Positions 1 to 11,690 are shown, counted from the stretch's first letter. The stretch: 64,000 nucleotides of DNA from Pelobates cultripes (GCA_933207985.1 OW240915.1:273835779-273899778), one strand, 5' to 3'. The notes: generated from the letters alone by a model not told the origin. Numbers and translations: made by a program.

Positions 1-335
1 CCATTCGGCCCATCTAGTCTGCCCAATTTTCTAAAACTTTCATTAGTCCCTAGCCTTATCTTATAGTTAGGATAGCCTTATGCCTATCCCATGCATGCTT
101 AAACTCCTTTACTGTGTTAACCTCTACCACTTCAGCTGGAAGGCTATTCCATGCATCCACTACCCTCTCAGTAAAGTAATACTTCCTGATATTATTTTTA
201 AACCTTTGTCCCTCTAATTTAAGACTATGTCCTCTTGTTGTGGTAGTTTTTCTTCTTTAAATATAGTCTCTTCCTTTACTGTGTTGATTCCCCTTATATA
301 TTTAAATAAAGTTTCTATCATATCCCCTGTCCTCG
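1..335 (-). mobile_element. 3' end of a CR1/L2-type LINE, cut by the window edge
   Basis: Read on the minus strand, about 335-115 encodes a broken reverse-transcriptase C terminus, including the block AWNSLPAEVVEV, which is shared by CR1- and L2-type ORF2 tails. The rest is a short 3' untranslated tail ending ATGGGCCGAATGG at the window edge. Frames are interrupted, so this is a dead copy. Confidence 0.65.
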
Positions 336-823
336 CCTTTCCTCCAAGCTATAATGCACACAAGCAATGCATCCCTTACACACAGCAACACACAATGCAC
401 CCCTTACACACACTCAATGCATCCCTTACAGACGCACACACTGCATCCCATATATACACAAACTCATCTTGCAGCCCTTACACATACAAACACAGATTCA
501 CACAATGCATTCTTTACACACATCAGGACATCCCCCACACACACACTCCACTCCCTGTGAACAAACTCATTGGTGGAACATGAAGGTGGACCCTGGGACC
601 CAGACCTTGAGCTGTGTAAAGGGCCCTCAAAAAAATGGAGCTGCTTCCCGTTCTCCCAGAACAGTGATTTTTGTGACCACAGTTACAAACCGCCTCCAGA
701 GAGCCTGTTGTACACCAGACCAGTGGAGCCAGACGGCAGCTAGAGCCCATCATCATCCTCATCTGGTTGTAAGTAGGCAATCTAGTATATTATTCGTGGC
801 ACTAATCTCTAATTTACCTCACA
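336..823. other. CA-rich imperfect repeats and unassigned sequence
   Basis: Bases 350-560 are an imperfect array of CACACA-, AATGCA- and TCCCTTACA-like words, repeat-derived and not coding. From 560 on there is no gene. A segment near 586-625 (CAGACCTTGAGCTGTGT) recurs at 1051-1067, which suggests old element-derived sequence on both sides of the T2 fragment. Confidence 0.5.
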
Positions 824-950
824 TTAAAGGGACACTATAGTCCCCAGAACCACTGCAGCTTAATGTAGTGGTTCTGGTGTCTAGCCTGTCCCTGCAGGCC
901 TTTTAATGTAAACACGGCGGCACTGCAGCACTGGTGTTAGTTAACATGGC
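824..950 (+). mobile_element. Left end of a T2/Kolobok-type MITE
   Basis: TTAAAGGGACACTATAG starts at 824, followed by a subterminal hairpin built from CCAGAACCACTGCAG and its complement. The right end is missing. Confidence 0.7.
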
Positions 951-1089
951 AGATCATATGGGTGGGGCATTGTGATGTCACATTGTGATGGGAATCGGGG
1001 GAGGTGGGAGGGGGGCAGCACTTTGGGCAGACTGGGGGGCCGGGGGGCCCAGACCTTGAGCTGTGTCAGGGGCCCCAACATTTCTGATG

Positions 1090-1343
1090 GCAGCCCTGTG
1101 TGTGGTTGAGAAACAGAATGGCAAGGAGGGGAGAATTCTTTCCTTAGCTGTTCAATCTTGTCAGTAAAGTAACATGCAAAGTTATCAGCAGTAAGGTTAG
1201 TTTGGGGGTGGCCACAGCAGGGGGCGAAGAAGAGAATTAAAGGTGTCAAAGAGACTCCTGGGATTGCAGGAGCATGAACTAATGAGAGAGGAAAAGTAGG
1301 ACTGTTTGGCAAGGGCAAGGGCTGCGCTGTATGAACACAATAT
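1090..1343 (-). mobile_element. L2 LINE fragment, downstream part of a copy split by CR1
   Basis: The minus strand encodes the linker before the reverse transcriptase (NLTADNFACYFTDKIEQLRK). It matches the second L2 copy at 33640-33890 almost base for base. The copy continues at 4237 beyond a CR1 insertion. The reverse transcriptase and 3' end that should follow below 1090 are absent. Confidence 0.85.
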
Positions 1344-4236
1344 TAATCTGGCATAACTGAAACATGGTGGGATGAGACACATGACTGGGCAGTTAACTTA
1401 AATGGGTTCATGTTATTTAGGAAGGATAGGAAAAACAAGAAGGGTGGTGGGGTATGTTTGTATGTCAACCATGATTTAAAGCCAAATGTTAAGCAAATGG
1501 AATGCGATGAGGAAAATGTGGAAGCTTTATGGGTAAATATCTGTTTGGGGGAAAAGAAAGGATACCAACTATTGGTTGGGATATGTTATAAACCACCTAA
1601 TGTTAATACTGACGAGGAACAACAGCTGTTTGAGCAAACTGAGAAAGCTGCAAATCTGGGTAACACTTTAATTATTGGAGATTTTAATTACCCGGACATA
1701 AATTGGGACAGATGGACTAGTAGCTCAGCAAAGGGAATTAGGTTTTAAACTTGTTAAATGACACCTTCATGTCACAACTTGTACAAGCACCACCTAGAAT
1801 GGACGCTTGTCTGGAACTGATTTTAACAAACAACGTTGATCTTTTGACCAACCTTCAAGTAGGTGAGCACTTGGGAAATAGTGATCACAAAATAGTGTCC
1901 TTTGAAATAAACTCAAAAAAACAAAAGCACATGGGGAATACTAAAACATATAATTTTAAAAAGGCCAATTTCAATAAGTTAAGGGAAGCTTTACAATATA
2001 TTGACTGACATAAACTCTTTAGTGAAAAGAACACTGAGGATAAATGGATCATCTTCCAACAAATATTAGAAAGGTACATTTCTCAGTATGTACCATTGGG
2101 AAATAAATATAAAAGAAACAAATTAAAACCAATGTGGCTTAGTAGACAAGTAAAGCAAGAGATTAAAAATAAGAAAAGGACAAATCAGATGCATCTTATA
2201 AGAGATATAAGGAAGCAAATAATGCATGCAAAAAGGCAATTAGACTTGCTACACTTCAAAATGAAATAATGATAGCTAAAGAGAGCAAAACCAACCCCAA
2301 AGCATTTTTTAAGTACATAAGTTCTAAAAAAAAACAAAAATGAAAGTGTAGGTACACTAAAAACTGAAACGGGGGTGTTAGTTAATGAAGACCAGGAAAA
2401 GGCAGGAATTTTAAATAACAATTTCTCCTCCGTATATATTAAGGAAGAACCCATGGCAATAGATGTGCAAATGATTGCTACTAAAAACTTGCAGAATAAT
2501 TGTAATTGGTTAACTCAAGACAAGGTGCTGCAGCAACTAAAGAAAGTTAATATAAACAAAGCTCCAGGGCCTGACGGTATCCATCCACGTGTACTTAAGG
2601 AACTGTGTGTAGAAATAAGTAAACCTCTGTTTTTAATCTTTCAAGATTCTTTTCTTTCAGGAAGTGTTCCGGAGGATTGGAGGAAGGCTGATGTGGTTCC
2701 TACATTCAAAAAGGGTTCAAAATCCTTGCCTGGAAATTATAGACCTGTGAGCTTAACTTCTGTGGCTTGTAAAATATTTGAAAGGTTATTAAGGGATAAT
2801 ATTCAAGAATTCCTTGAGAAAAATATGGTTATCAGCAAAAATCAGCACGGCTTTATGAAGTACAGGTCATGTCAAACTAACTTGATTGCATTCTACGAAG
2901 AAGTAAGTAGAAGTATAAATCAGAGTGTTGCCGTGGATGTGATCTATTTGGATTTTGCCAAGGCATTTGATACAGTTCCACACAATAGATTCGTGTTCAA
3001 ACTCAAGGAAATCGGTCTAGATGAAAATGCTTGTTCTTGGGTAGAACATTGGCTTAAAAACAGAGTACAAAGAGTTGTCATTAATGGTAAATTTTCAAGC
3101 TGGACAGAGGTGGCAAGTGGTGTCCCTCAGGGGTCTGTTCTGGGACCCCTTCTATTTAACATGTTTATAAATGATCTTGAAGACCGCATTGAAAGTCATG
3201 TTTCAGTGTTTGCAGATGACACCAAACTTTGTAAAACAATACAATGTGAGCAAGATATTACTTTGCTGCAGAGGGATTTAGATAGACTGGGGGACTGGGC
3301 ACTCAAATGGCAGATGAAATGTAATGTTAAAAAATGCAAAGTTATGCACTTCAGCGTAAAGAATACACATGCAACGTATACCCTTTAATGGAAGCGAATT
3401 AGGGATAACAACACATGAAAAGGACTTGGGAATTGTTATAGACAACAAACTATGCAACAATGTGCAAATGTCAATCAGCAGTGGCCAAGGCCAGTAAGGT
3501 ATTGTCATGCATGAAAAAGGGCATTCATTCTCGGGACAAGAATATAATTTTGCCTCTTTATAAATCACTGGTAAGATCCCATATTGAATATGCTGTGCAA
3601 TTTTGGGCACCTGTTCTAAAGAAGGATATTATGGCACTAAAAAAAGTGCAGAGGCGGGCTACAAAATTAATAAAAGGAATGGAACATATCAGCTATGAAG
3701 AAAGGTTAACAAATTTAAACCTATTTAGTTTAGAAAAATGTCACCTGAGAGGGGATATGATAACATTATACAAATATATTCGGGGCCAATACAAACCATT
3801 GTGTGGAAATCTATTCACAAACCGGACTTTACGAGGCCATGCGTCTAGATTGGAAGAAAGAAGATTTCGTCTAAGGCAAATGAAAGTTTTTTATTTTACT
3901 GTAAGAACAATCAGGATGTGGAATTCTCTGCCTGAAGAAGTGGTTTTATCAGAGTCCATACAGATGTTGAAACAGCTACTAGATGCATACTTGCAAAAAC
4001 AGAATATTCAAGGATATAATCTTTCAATGTAGGGTAATAACTGCTTGATCCAAGGATAAATCTGACTGCCATTCTGGGGTCAAGACGGAATTTTTTTCCT
4101 AGCTTGTTGCAAAATTGTGCTTCAAACTGTTTTTTTTTGCCTTCTTTTGGATCAACAGCAAAAAACAAATGTGAGGTAGGCTGAACTTGATGGACGCAAG
4201 TCTCTTTTCAGCTATGTAACTATGTAACTATGTAAT
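1344..4236 (+). mobile_element. CR1-clade LINE, 5'-truncated, inserted in an L2 LINE
   Basis: This non-LTR retrotransposon covers most of ORF2. It starts inside the endonuclease (about 1360-2010; GDFNYPDINWD, then SDHKIVSF after a stop) and runs through the reverse transcriptase (2375-3388) to the C-terminal domain (3460-4032). The reverse transcriptase shows [59 protein letters not shown] and the catalytic FADD. The 3' end is an octamer run (CTATGTAA repeated), the tail type of CR1. Stops near 1747 and 2006 and a frame change at about 3388 make it inactive. It interrupts L2 sequence that is continuous at 33880-33900. Confidence 0.9.
2375..3388 (+). pseudogene. CR1 reverse transcriptase domain (open fragment)
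   Basis: A 337-codon open stretch within the CR1 copy contains all palm motifs: PGPDG, the FAKAFD Asp, PQGSVLGP and FADD. It copies the element's RNA at the nicked target in intact elements. The frame is lost just after the thumb start, and the C-terminal domain continues at 3460 in another frame, so it is a pseudogene of the LINE ORF2. Confidence 0.85.
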
Positions 4237-5042
4237 CTATAATGGAGAACGTCTGACAGGGTGCGAGACTTCCTCCAGGAGCGTTCAGCACAACGGGAAC
4301 ATCTTTGCAGGTAGCGTGTTGATTTAGTATGCCATGGTTGGGGGCGGGTCCTCCTCGAGGTGCTTGTTTGGAGCGGTGCTGCAGCGTTCAAGGCAGAGGT
4401 GAGGGTAGTGTTATATGCGGATATGGCCAGTGAAGGACAGGAGAGGGAAGGGATGGACAGCAGTCGTGAATCAATATCAGCTGACAACTACTGGAGATCA
4501 AGAGAATTAAGGTCCCTCCTGAGTTGAGGGGGGTTAGGCTGAGGTTGTTGGATGAAGGGATACACGAGAGCAAATGATAAGAGGTGGTGATCAGAGAGAG
4601 GAAATGGAGTGTTGCAGATATTAGATACTGTACATGCATAAGTGAAGATTAGGTCAAGGGTATTGCCTATGGGTGGGAGAATTAGCCCACTGTGATAGCC
4701 CTAGGGAGGAAGTGATTGAAAGTAGTTTAGAGGCTGCAGAGGTCAAAGGTGGGTTGATAGGAATATTGAAGTCCCAGAGAATTAGGGATGGAATGTTAGA
4801 AGAGAGGAAATAGGGTAGCCAGGCAGCAAAGTGGTCAAGGAAGGATGAGGGGAGCCAGGTGGATGATAAATAACAGCAATGTTAGCAGAGAAGGGTTTGA
4901 AAAGGCGAATTGAATGTATTTCAAATGATGGGAAAGAGAGGGAAGGGGGGTGGCTAGAGGTTTAAAGGAGCAATGAGGGGAGAGGAGAAACCCTATACCA
5001 CCACCTTTACATTCAACCACTTTAATGATACCGGATCTAGTC
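4237..5042 (-). mobile_element. L2 LINE fragment, endonuclease and linker part
   Basis: Continuation of the L2 copy at 1090-1343. The minus strand encodes the endonuclease end (ECKGGGIGFLLS near 5015) and then the linker (NTTLTSALNAAAPLQT, RYLQRCSRCAERSWRKS). It matches 33900-34412 closely. It is cut at about 5042, where L1/Tx1 sequence begins. Several frameshifts. Confidence 0.85.
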
Positions 5043-6016
5043 CACTTATGTTATGTAAGGTCTAGAATGCTTTTTTTCTAGTATACCAATACCAATGGTG
5101 TCAATTAATTTATCCTGCACTCCCATCTTTTTCTTTAGTTTGGTCCAGACCTTAATGAGATGTCCTATGGTGAAGCTTTTATCTCCGAGATCCCGCCATT
5201 TATGACTTTGAGTCTCCCAAATCAAACTGGTAAGATCCTGCTGTTGGATCAAGTGTGACACGATTTGGTACCAGCTTTCGTTGCCTACCTGCAGAGTTTG
5301 CATCAGATAAATATGGCCAATCATGTTAGCTAAATCATAATTTTGCAGGATTGGCATTCCTAATCCTCCATCTTTCACTTTCAATGCCAACCTGTTTGTG
5401 CTTATGCGAGGCCTTTTGCCCTTACAGACAAATAAAGAGATGCTCCTCTGAGCTAAACTTAGCCAGCATTATTTGAATGGGGAGATGTCGAAACAAACAC
5501 AGCCATTTGGGAATGATATGTGCCTTAACTGTATTTATCCTTCCAACCCAGGATATAAATGTATTCTTCCATCCTCTTAAAACATAGTTCATCTCCTTTA
5601 ATAAGGCCATAAAATTTAGTTCCAAGATGTCCCCAACTGGAGAGACCTCGATCCCCAGGTAAGTAAACTCTCTATCTGTCCAAAGACAAGCAAAGCATTG
5701 GTGCAACCCTTTTTTTTTTCTTGAGTCTTCTAAGTTGAGGGCCATAATTATTGTTTTGTCAGAATTTAATTTATACTTGGATATTCCAGAATATTCAGTG
5801 ATCACGTCCATCAGGGCGTGCAAAGATATTTCATGGTTCGTGAGAGTCAAAAGAATGTCATCGGCATACATGCTGACCTTATGTTCTCTCTGGGGTACGG
5901 AATATCCACGTATTTATCCATCTGCTCTTAATCGAATTGCGAAAAGTTTAATTGTTATTTAATACAGTAATGGAGAAAGTGGGCAGCCCTGCCTATTTCC
6001 GTTCCCCAGATTGAAC
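5043..6016 (-). mobile_element. L1/Tx1-type LINE ORF2, downstream part
   Basis: The minus strand encodes the reverse transcriptase from QGCPLSPLLY (about 5990) through the catalytic block MYADDILLTLTNHEIS (5871) to the conserved region GLGMPILQNYDLAN (about 5360). These motifs are those of the L1 and Tx1 group. The 3' end is lost at the L2 junction. It is the other half of the sequence at 7986-8430; the two are separated by a palindromic insertion with a 14-bp duplication. Stops and frame changes make it inactive. Confidence 0.85.
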
Positions 6017-6030
6017 CCATCAGCACATAT

Positions 6031-7971
6031 ATCATAAAAAACAAGAAAGAGAAGGGGGGGGGGTGATTTAAATAAACATCTCCTATGTGGGGAATAACCC
6101 CTAGTGAATAGCTTCACCAAAAATGCACAAGAAAGAAGAAAAAAGGAGAAAAATAGGACAGACTAGTACCAATAGTCCTAGTAGAGTGGGTTTCCCTTAG
6201 AGAAAAGGGAAATAATGGCGGGAACCGTTAGTGTCTAAATAGCACAATCCCAAATATAAAACGTAGCTTTTAATAATAACTAACTAAAAAAACACAAATA
6301 ATGGTGGATACAATTGCCCTCCAAGATAGCTATGTCTGTATATAGCCGAACAGCGGCACCTCCAGGAGCGGTCAGGAAAAGAGTCCCTCTTGGGGACTGG
6401 CAGCTATTAATAGCAGAGTGTAACAAAAAGGTGGAAAGATATTACAAAATAAGTAAACACACGCTACTTAAGTAGTGTAATAAGTAACCACACACTGCTT
6501 GATAATAAGTTGTGTGGATATATTGTCAAGACAGTATCCACTGTGAGTCTATAATACCCTCACAGGATATGATACAGTATCAAGGTGGAATACTGTCAGG
6601 ATAAATAGTAAATTATATGGTATGATTAACAATATAATAAACCTTACAGGATCCTGTTTGATGCTGTAAGTGAGAACCTGTCCAATTGTAGAGCTAAATA
6701 GCTGACACAAATTAGGGAGAGAGGTAGCTAATGATAAATGTGGCAAGGGAGAAAAAACAACAACTAAGCACTCAGTAGATATGTGAGATATATAAGAGCC
6801 CTAGCCGCTCGTGCCTTCAAGGGCACCCCTTAACCCAAAAAGCCTAATAGCTCCTAATACTTGTCAGTAGTATGCCCACCCCCAAATTAGAGAAAGCGCT
6901 CAAAAGATAAATATCGATGCCGTAAATGCTCCTAACCGGAACCCCCAGGATTCGGAGTTGCCGATGGGTATAGATTTATCCTGTCTAAGTAGCAGGGTAG
7001 CAAAGTATAAAGACACTGGTGGTGCAGTTCAAAAGGAAAGGATAACGCCGGGTATCCTTTCCTTTTGAACTGCACCACCAGTGTCTTTATACTTTGCTAC
7101 CCTGCTACTTAGACAGGATAAATCTATACCCATCGGCAACTCCGAATCCTGGGGGTTCCGGTTAGGAGCATTTACGGCATCGATATTTATCTTTTGAGCG
7201 CATTCTCTAATTTGGGGGTGGGCATACTACTGACAAGTATTAGGAGCTATTAGGCTTTTTTGGGTTAAGGGGTGCCCTTGAAGGCACAAGCGGCTAGGGC
7301 TCTTATATATCTCACATATCTACTGAGTGCTTAGTTGTTGTTTTTTCTCCCTTGCCACATTTATCATTAGCTACCTCTCTCCCTAATTTGTGTCAGCTAT
7401 TTAGCTTTACAATTGGACAGGTTCTCACTTACAGCATCAAACAGGATCCTGTAAGGTTTATTATATTGTTAATCATACCATATAATTTACTATTTATCCT
7501 GACAGTATTCCACCTTGATACTGTATCATATCCTGTGAGGGTATTATAGACTCACAGTGGATACTGTCTTGACAATATATCCACACAACTTATTATCAAG
7601 CAGTGTGTGGTTACTTATTACACTACTTAAGTAGCGTGTGTTTACTTATTTTGTAACATCTTTCCACCTTTTTGTTACACTCTGCTATTAATAGCTGCCA
7701 GTCCCCAAGAGGGACTCTTTTCCTGACCGCTTCTGGAGGTGCCGCTGTTCGGCTATATACAGACATAGCTATCTTGGAGGGCAATTGTATCCACCATTAT
7801 TTGTGTTTTTTTAGTTAGTTATTATTAAAAGCTACGTTTTATATTTGGGATTGTGCTATTTAGACACTAACGGTTCCCGCCATTATTTCCCTTTTCTCTA
7901 AGGGAAACCCACTCTACTAGGACTATTGGTACTAGTCTGTCCTATTTTTCTCCTTTTTTCTTCTTTCTTGT
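6031..7971. mobile_element. Insertion made almost wholly of a 1.85-kb palindrome
   Basis: The insertion is flanked by the 14-bp direct repeat CCATCAGCACATAT (6017-6030 and 7972-7985) and breaks an L1/Tx1 ORF2. About 96 bp at its left (6031-6126) is outside the palindrome. It holds no protein frame longer than about 65 codons. I cannot assign it to a family: it could be a fold-back DNA element, or a rearranged retroelement joined head to head. Confidence 0.8.
6127..7971. repeat. Near-perfect inverted repeat, arms about 918 bp, 8-nt spacer
   Basis: The left arm 6127-7044 and right arm 7053-7971 are reverse complements around the spacer 7045-7052 (ACGCCGGG). I saw one length difference (5 A versus 6 T) and at least six substitutions, for example near 6380, 6690 and 6895, so arm divergence is roughly 1%. 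The arms carry no recognised gene. Confidence 0.93.
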
Positions 7972-7985
7972 CCATCAGCACATAT

Positions 7986-8430
7986 GTTTTGCCCTATGGT
8001 TCTAGCAATAGGGGCACTAGACAGAGCTTTTATTGCCCTGCAGAAATGATCTCCAAAGCCAAACCTTTCCAGACTCATCGTCATAAACTCCCAGTCAACC
8101 CGGTTAAAAGCTTTCTCTGCGTCTAACGCAATGGTAACTAGTTCTTTGTGTACTTTTTTAAGCTAAGTCAAGAATATCAATTAATCTTTGAATGTTGTTT
8201 ATAGAGCTTTGACCGGGTACAAATCCTATTTAGTCCTTGGAGAAAATTTTTGCAATGACCTGCTTAAGTCTGCCCGCCATGATGGACGCAAAGATCTTAG
8301 CATCGGTATGTATAAGGCATATTGGTCTATAATTCTTGACATGAGCTGGATCTTTATCCTGCTTCAGAATGGAATCTATCAGAGTTGCTGAATTGCCAAT
8401 GTGTAAAGTAGCCTTGTGACCCAAAACTGG
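7986..8430 (-). mobile_element. L1/Tx1-type LINE ORF2, upstream part of reverse transcriptase
   Basis: The minus strand encodes KNYRPICLIHTDAKIFASIM (about 8330), GFVPGQSS, then ALDAEKAFNRVDWEF and FGFGDHFCRA up to the insertion site, the first palm motifs of L1/Tx1 reverse transcriptase. It joins in sense to 6016-5043 once the palindromic insertion is removed. The upstream border is uncertain. Confidence 0.8.
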
Positions 8431-8937
8431 GCTATGGGAATATTTACTTTTGTAACAGTCTCAAAAGCATTTCCTTCCTCTTCATGAACCATGAACAGTG
8501 CCTTACAAATAACTCTTAAGTAAAAATGGTCCTTAATCTATTTACTTTTATTCTCTCTGTAGAATCTGGAGAATATTTTGTTTGCATAGAAAAAGTCTTG
8601 CATCTTCTGGATCTGGAAAAGGAAGGGTACTGGATGACCATGGTTTTTGCCACTTCCTCTAAGAATTTAAAAAGATAGTTCTCATTCCTCTGATAAAGAA
8701 TCCCAGGTTAACCCCCCTATTTCTGAGTCAGACTCTCACCTGAACTCAGGACTAGACACTTGAGGTTTGGACCTGCCAATGAAGCTGGTTTTACTGACAA
8801 ATAGACTGCTGTTCTAAAATTGGCAAACTTCTAATTGTCTTGCAGTCAGGACATGAAACATCTCTGTTCTTTTGGCTGAATCTGGCTTAGATCCTGCGCA
8901 CATGAACTGTTTACGCTTTGTAACCTTAACCATAGCC
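8431..8937. other. No gene seen; possible LINE remnant
   Basis: No convincing open frame. The minus strand might be further decayed L1/Tx1 sequence, but I could not fix motifs. Confidence 0.3.
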
Positions 8938-9086
8938 CAGGGCTGCCCAACAGGTAAATCCCAGGAGTTTGTGGAACTACAACTGCCATGATGCTTTGCT
9001 TGCCTTTAGAATGTATTTAGAATGACAAAGCATCATTGGAGTTGTAGTTCTACAACATCTGGGGATTTACCTGTTGAGCAGCCATG
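8938..9086. mobile_element. Short hAT-type MITE, 149 bp
   Basis: The ends are CAGGGCTGCCCAACAGG and its near complement ending GCAGCCATG, and the interior is largely self-complementary. Flanking 8-bp direct repeats CCATAGCC/CCATAGCT (8930-8937 and 9087-9094) match at 7 of 8, the duplication length of hAT elements. Confidence 0.8.
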
Positions 9087-9599
9087 CCATAGCTTATTGA
9101 GGTTTATCTGCAGGATATGCCAGAGCAATCACATTCAAAAAATATAGATAATTTTATTAATTTAATTTTATCCTTTGATAAAAAGTTAACTAGCATGATA
9201 CACAGAAAACATAAACCATACCTTAACATACAGTAGGAGAACTTTGGGCAGAAGGTGGGAGCACCAGGAGCTGAAATTGCTTGTCCTTTATAAGAGCATT
9301 GAATGCAAATGCAAAATAAACTCTAATAACACAAACACCATTCCTGTATTCCTCCTATCCAAGATTTGTCTTCAGCCACTAAAGAAAGAATTCACACTCA
9401 AGAACTCAATAGAGTTTCTTCCATTTTCTCATAGAGAATCCAAGTGATGCCAATCCCTCTCCTTTACACTGTACAAGAGCGTGTATAGCTCACAAAGTAC
9501 AGTGCTGCCAAATAACAATCAGGGAAGTAAGATTGTTAAAATTGCTCTTTAGTAATTTATTCAAATTAAATTAAGTGCTTTAATTTCTAAGCATTAATA

Positions 9600-9785
9600 T
9601 TTCTCATAGTCATCAGCGGTGAAGATTTCTTTATTTAATAGAAGGCATTTGCTTTTTCTATTTTCTCATACTCATCAATTATGAAGAATTACTTATTATT
9701 TAATTGAATGCCTTTGCTTGTTTGTTTTTTCATAGTCAGCAGTGGTGAAAAATTACTAATTATTTAACAGAGTGAATTTGCTTAT
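9600..9785. repeat. Three-copy AT-rich tandem repeat, about 60-65 bp units
   Basis: Three diverged units each run from TTCTCATAGTCATCAG-like sequence through GTGAAGA and TATTTAA to ATTTGCTT. The surrounding 9095-10176 holds no gene that I can see. Confidence 0.6.
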
Positions 9786-10176
9786 TTATTCTAAGGTTTT
9801 ATTGTTTGAAATATTGTACAATAAATGTAAAATATTTTTTTTAAACGTATTTCCCTTTAAAAAAAGAAATCTAATTTATTTAATCATCCTTATTTGTGAT
9901 ACAATTAGTTGGTTGTTTTTTTGTTTTTTTTTACACTGTCGTAAACGGTTTGTAAGTCAATTATGCAGTTTATTATAATTGGAATAACTTGATAACCATG
10001 CCATACCTTTTTGGCTGGTCAGATAAGGACAGATTATCAAAACAGATAACATGTGGACTTTCATTTTAAATTACTTGTCATGTGATAAGTGGGGTGTTTA
10101 CACAAACTTTCTACACTACAGATATAAAACTCAATTCCTAAAGTATTACTTAACCATTAAAATGCTTACTTGCTAC

Positions 10177-10399
10177 TTAAAGGGACACTCTAGGCACCAT
10201 AACAACTTAATTTAATTGATTATGACGCCTGGACTCCCCAGGCACTGGCCACTTTTTTATTTTTAAACCATTTCCAAATGATTTAGCAGTGAATCTGGTT
10301 CCCCAGGTGCCTGCAAAGATAGTGCACAGTAATAGTATGATAGCAATGAAACGTCAATTAGTTGTTGTGGTTATGGTGCCTAGAGTGTCCCTTTATTAA
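10177..10399. mobile_element. T2/Kolobok-type MITE, complete
   Basis: TTAAAGGGACACTCTAGGCA at the left and TGCCTAGAGTGTCCCTTTA at the right, with TTAA at both borders. 223 bp, no coding content. T2/Kolobok elements of Xenopus duplicate TTAA and start with TTAAAGG. Confidence 0.85.
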
Positions 10400-11089
10400 A
10401 AGGTATGCAATACCTATGCATGAATGAAGTACTTCTATATAAAACAGCATGCAGATACATATTAAATACGTACATGTGTAATAGTCATAGGTTATGCATA
10501 CAGTGTCTTATAATACTGCTACAATTCACTGATTTGTCCAGTTACTGTTGGGTTATTAGTCAATCAGAGTACAGCTATAATTAAAATACTAGCCTGTGAC
10601 AAAAGGATGCACAGCAGAGCACAGACAGGAGCCTCTTTATTGGATCCTTAAAAGTAAAAACAGACACAGCCCCTAACTTGGACATATAGTTTAAATTCCT
10701 TAAAGGAAGTTCTAAAACTGAATATAAATTAAAGAATTAATGTCTCTTTAAGAAAATCCTTTACTGCAAGCACGTAATTGCCCTTCCCTTTTTGCCAACA
10801 AAACCTTATTGAAAGACTGTTTCAAAGGATTTCAGGTAACATTTGTGTAGAGAAAAACACTACTGAAGAATATATATATATACATATAAATGTGTGTGTT
10901 TTGCTTTATTAGAAAAAACAAAGGTTGCCAATGGCAGATACAGTCAGTAGAACAACTCTACAGCCTGCCATGGACCCTTTATCAGCAGGAGACGGAAATG
11001 TATTGACACTTTATTGATTTTCCCTTTGTCAAAGAATTGAATTTCCCTTCAAGAAAAAAAATCTTATTTCTTTCTTTATGCTTCAGAAT
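10400..11089. other. No gene seen
   Basis: AT-rich sequence with a short TA run near 10870. No exon-like stretch, RNA gene or clear element end found. Confidence 0.4.
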
Positions 11090-11690
11090 AGTAAGGATGT
11101 GCAAGTAAAAAAATGTGTCTGCTTCGGCAATGCGGACCAATGGCATTCGGTACACACTTCCAAACTTCGGCAATTCGAAACTTCGCCACTTCGCCACTTC
11201 AGAACTTGTGGTGACAGTCCTGGCAATGCGAGTCGGTAACCCTATAGATGTGTAAGTGTTTGTGGTGGCAGTCCGGGCAATGGGAGATGGGAGCCCTATA
11301 GATCTGTAAGTGGTTGTGGTGGCATTCCTGGCACTGGAAGCCCTATAGATATGTAAGTGGTTGTGGTGGCAGTCTGGGCACTGGGAGGCGGGAGCCCTAT
11401 AGATGTGTAAGTGGTTGAGATGGCAGTCCTGGCATTGGGAGGCAGGAGCCATATAGATGTGTAAGTGGTTGTGGTGACAGTCCAGGCACTGGGAGGCGGG
11501 AGCCCTATAGATGTGTAAGTGGTTGGGGTGGCAGACCAGGTACTGGGAGGCGGGAACCCTATAGATGTGTAAGTGGTTGTGTTGGCAGTCCGGCCACTGG
11601 GAGGTGGGAGCCCTATAGATGTGTAAGTGGTTGTGGTGGCAGTCCGGGCTCTGGGAGGCGGGAGCCATATAGATTTGGTTGTGGTAAACT
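11090..11690. mobile_element. Truncated hAT-like element carrying a 54-bp minisatellite
   Basis: The left end AAGGATGTGCAAGT and the CTTCGGCAATTCGAAACTTC interior resemble the hAT MITE at 12085. Then follows the 54-bp array. No matching right end is visible. Confidence 0.45.
11255..11685. repeat. 54-bp minisatellite, about 8 units
   Basis: The unit starts GTAAGTGGTTGTGGTGGCAG and ends GAGCCCTATAGATGT, with an exact 54-bp step between 11461 and 11515. The period is a multiple of 3, so the minus strand stays open for 228 codons with an 18-residue repeat containing NHLHIYRAP. I regard that frame as a by-product. Confidence 0.9.

Noticed and set aside
6127..7971. Palindrome as a pure sequencing or assembly fold-back
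   Set aside because: The arms differ by several substitutions and one indel, and the insertion is bounded by a 14-bp target duplication, which a fold-back would not create. Long-read confirmation is still desirable.
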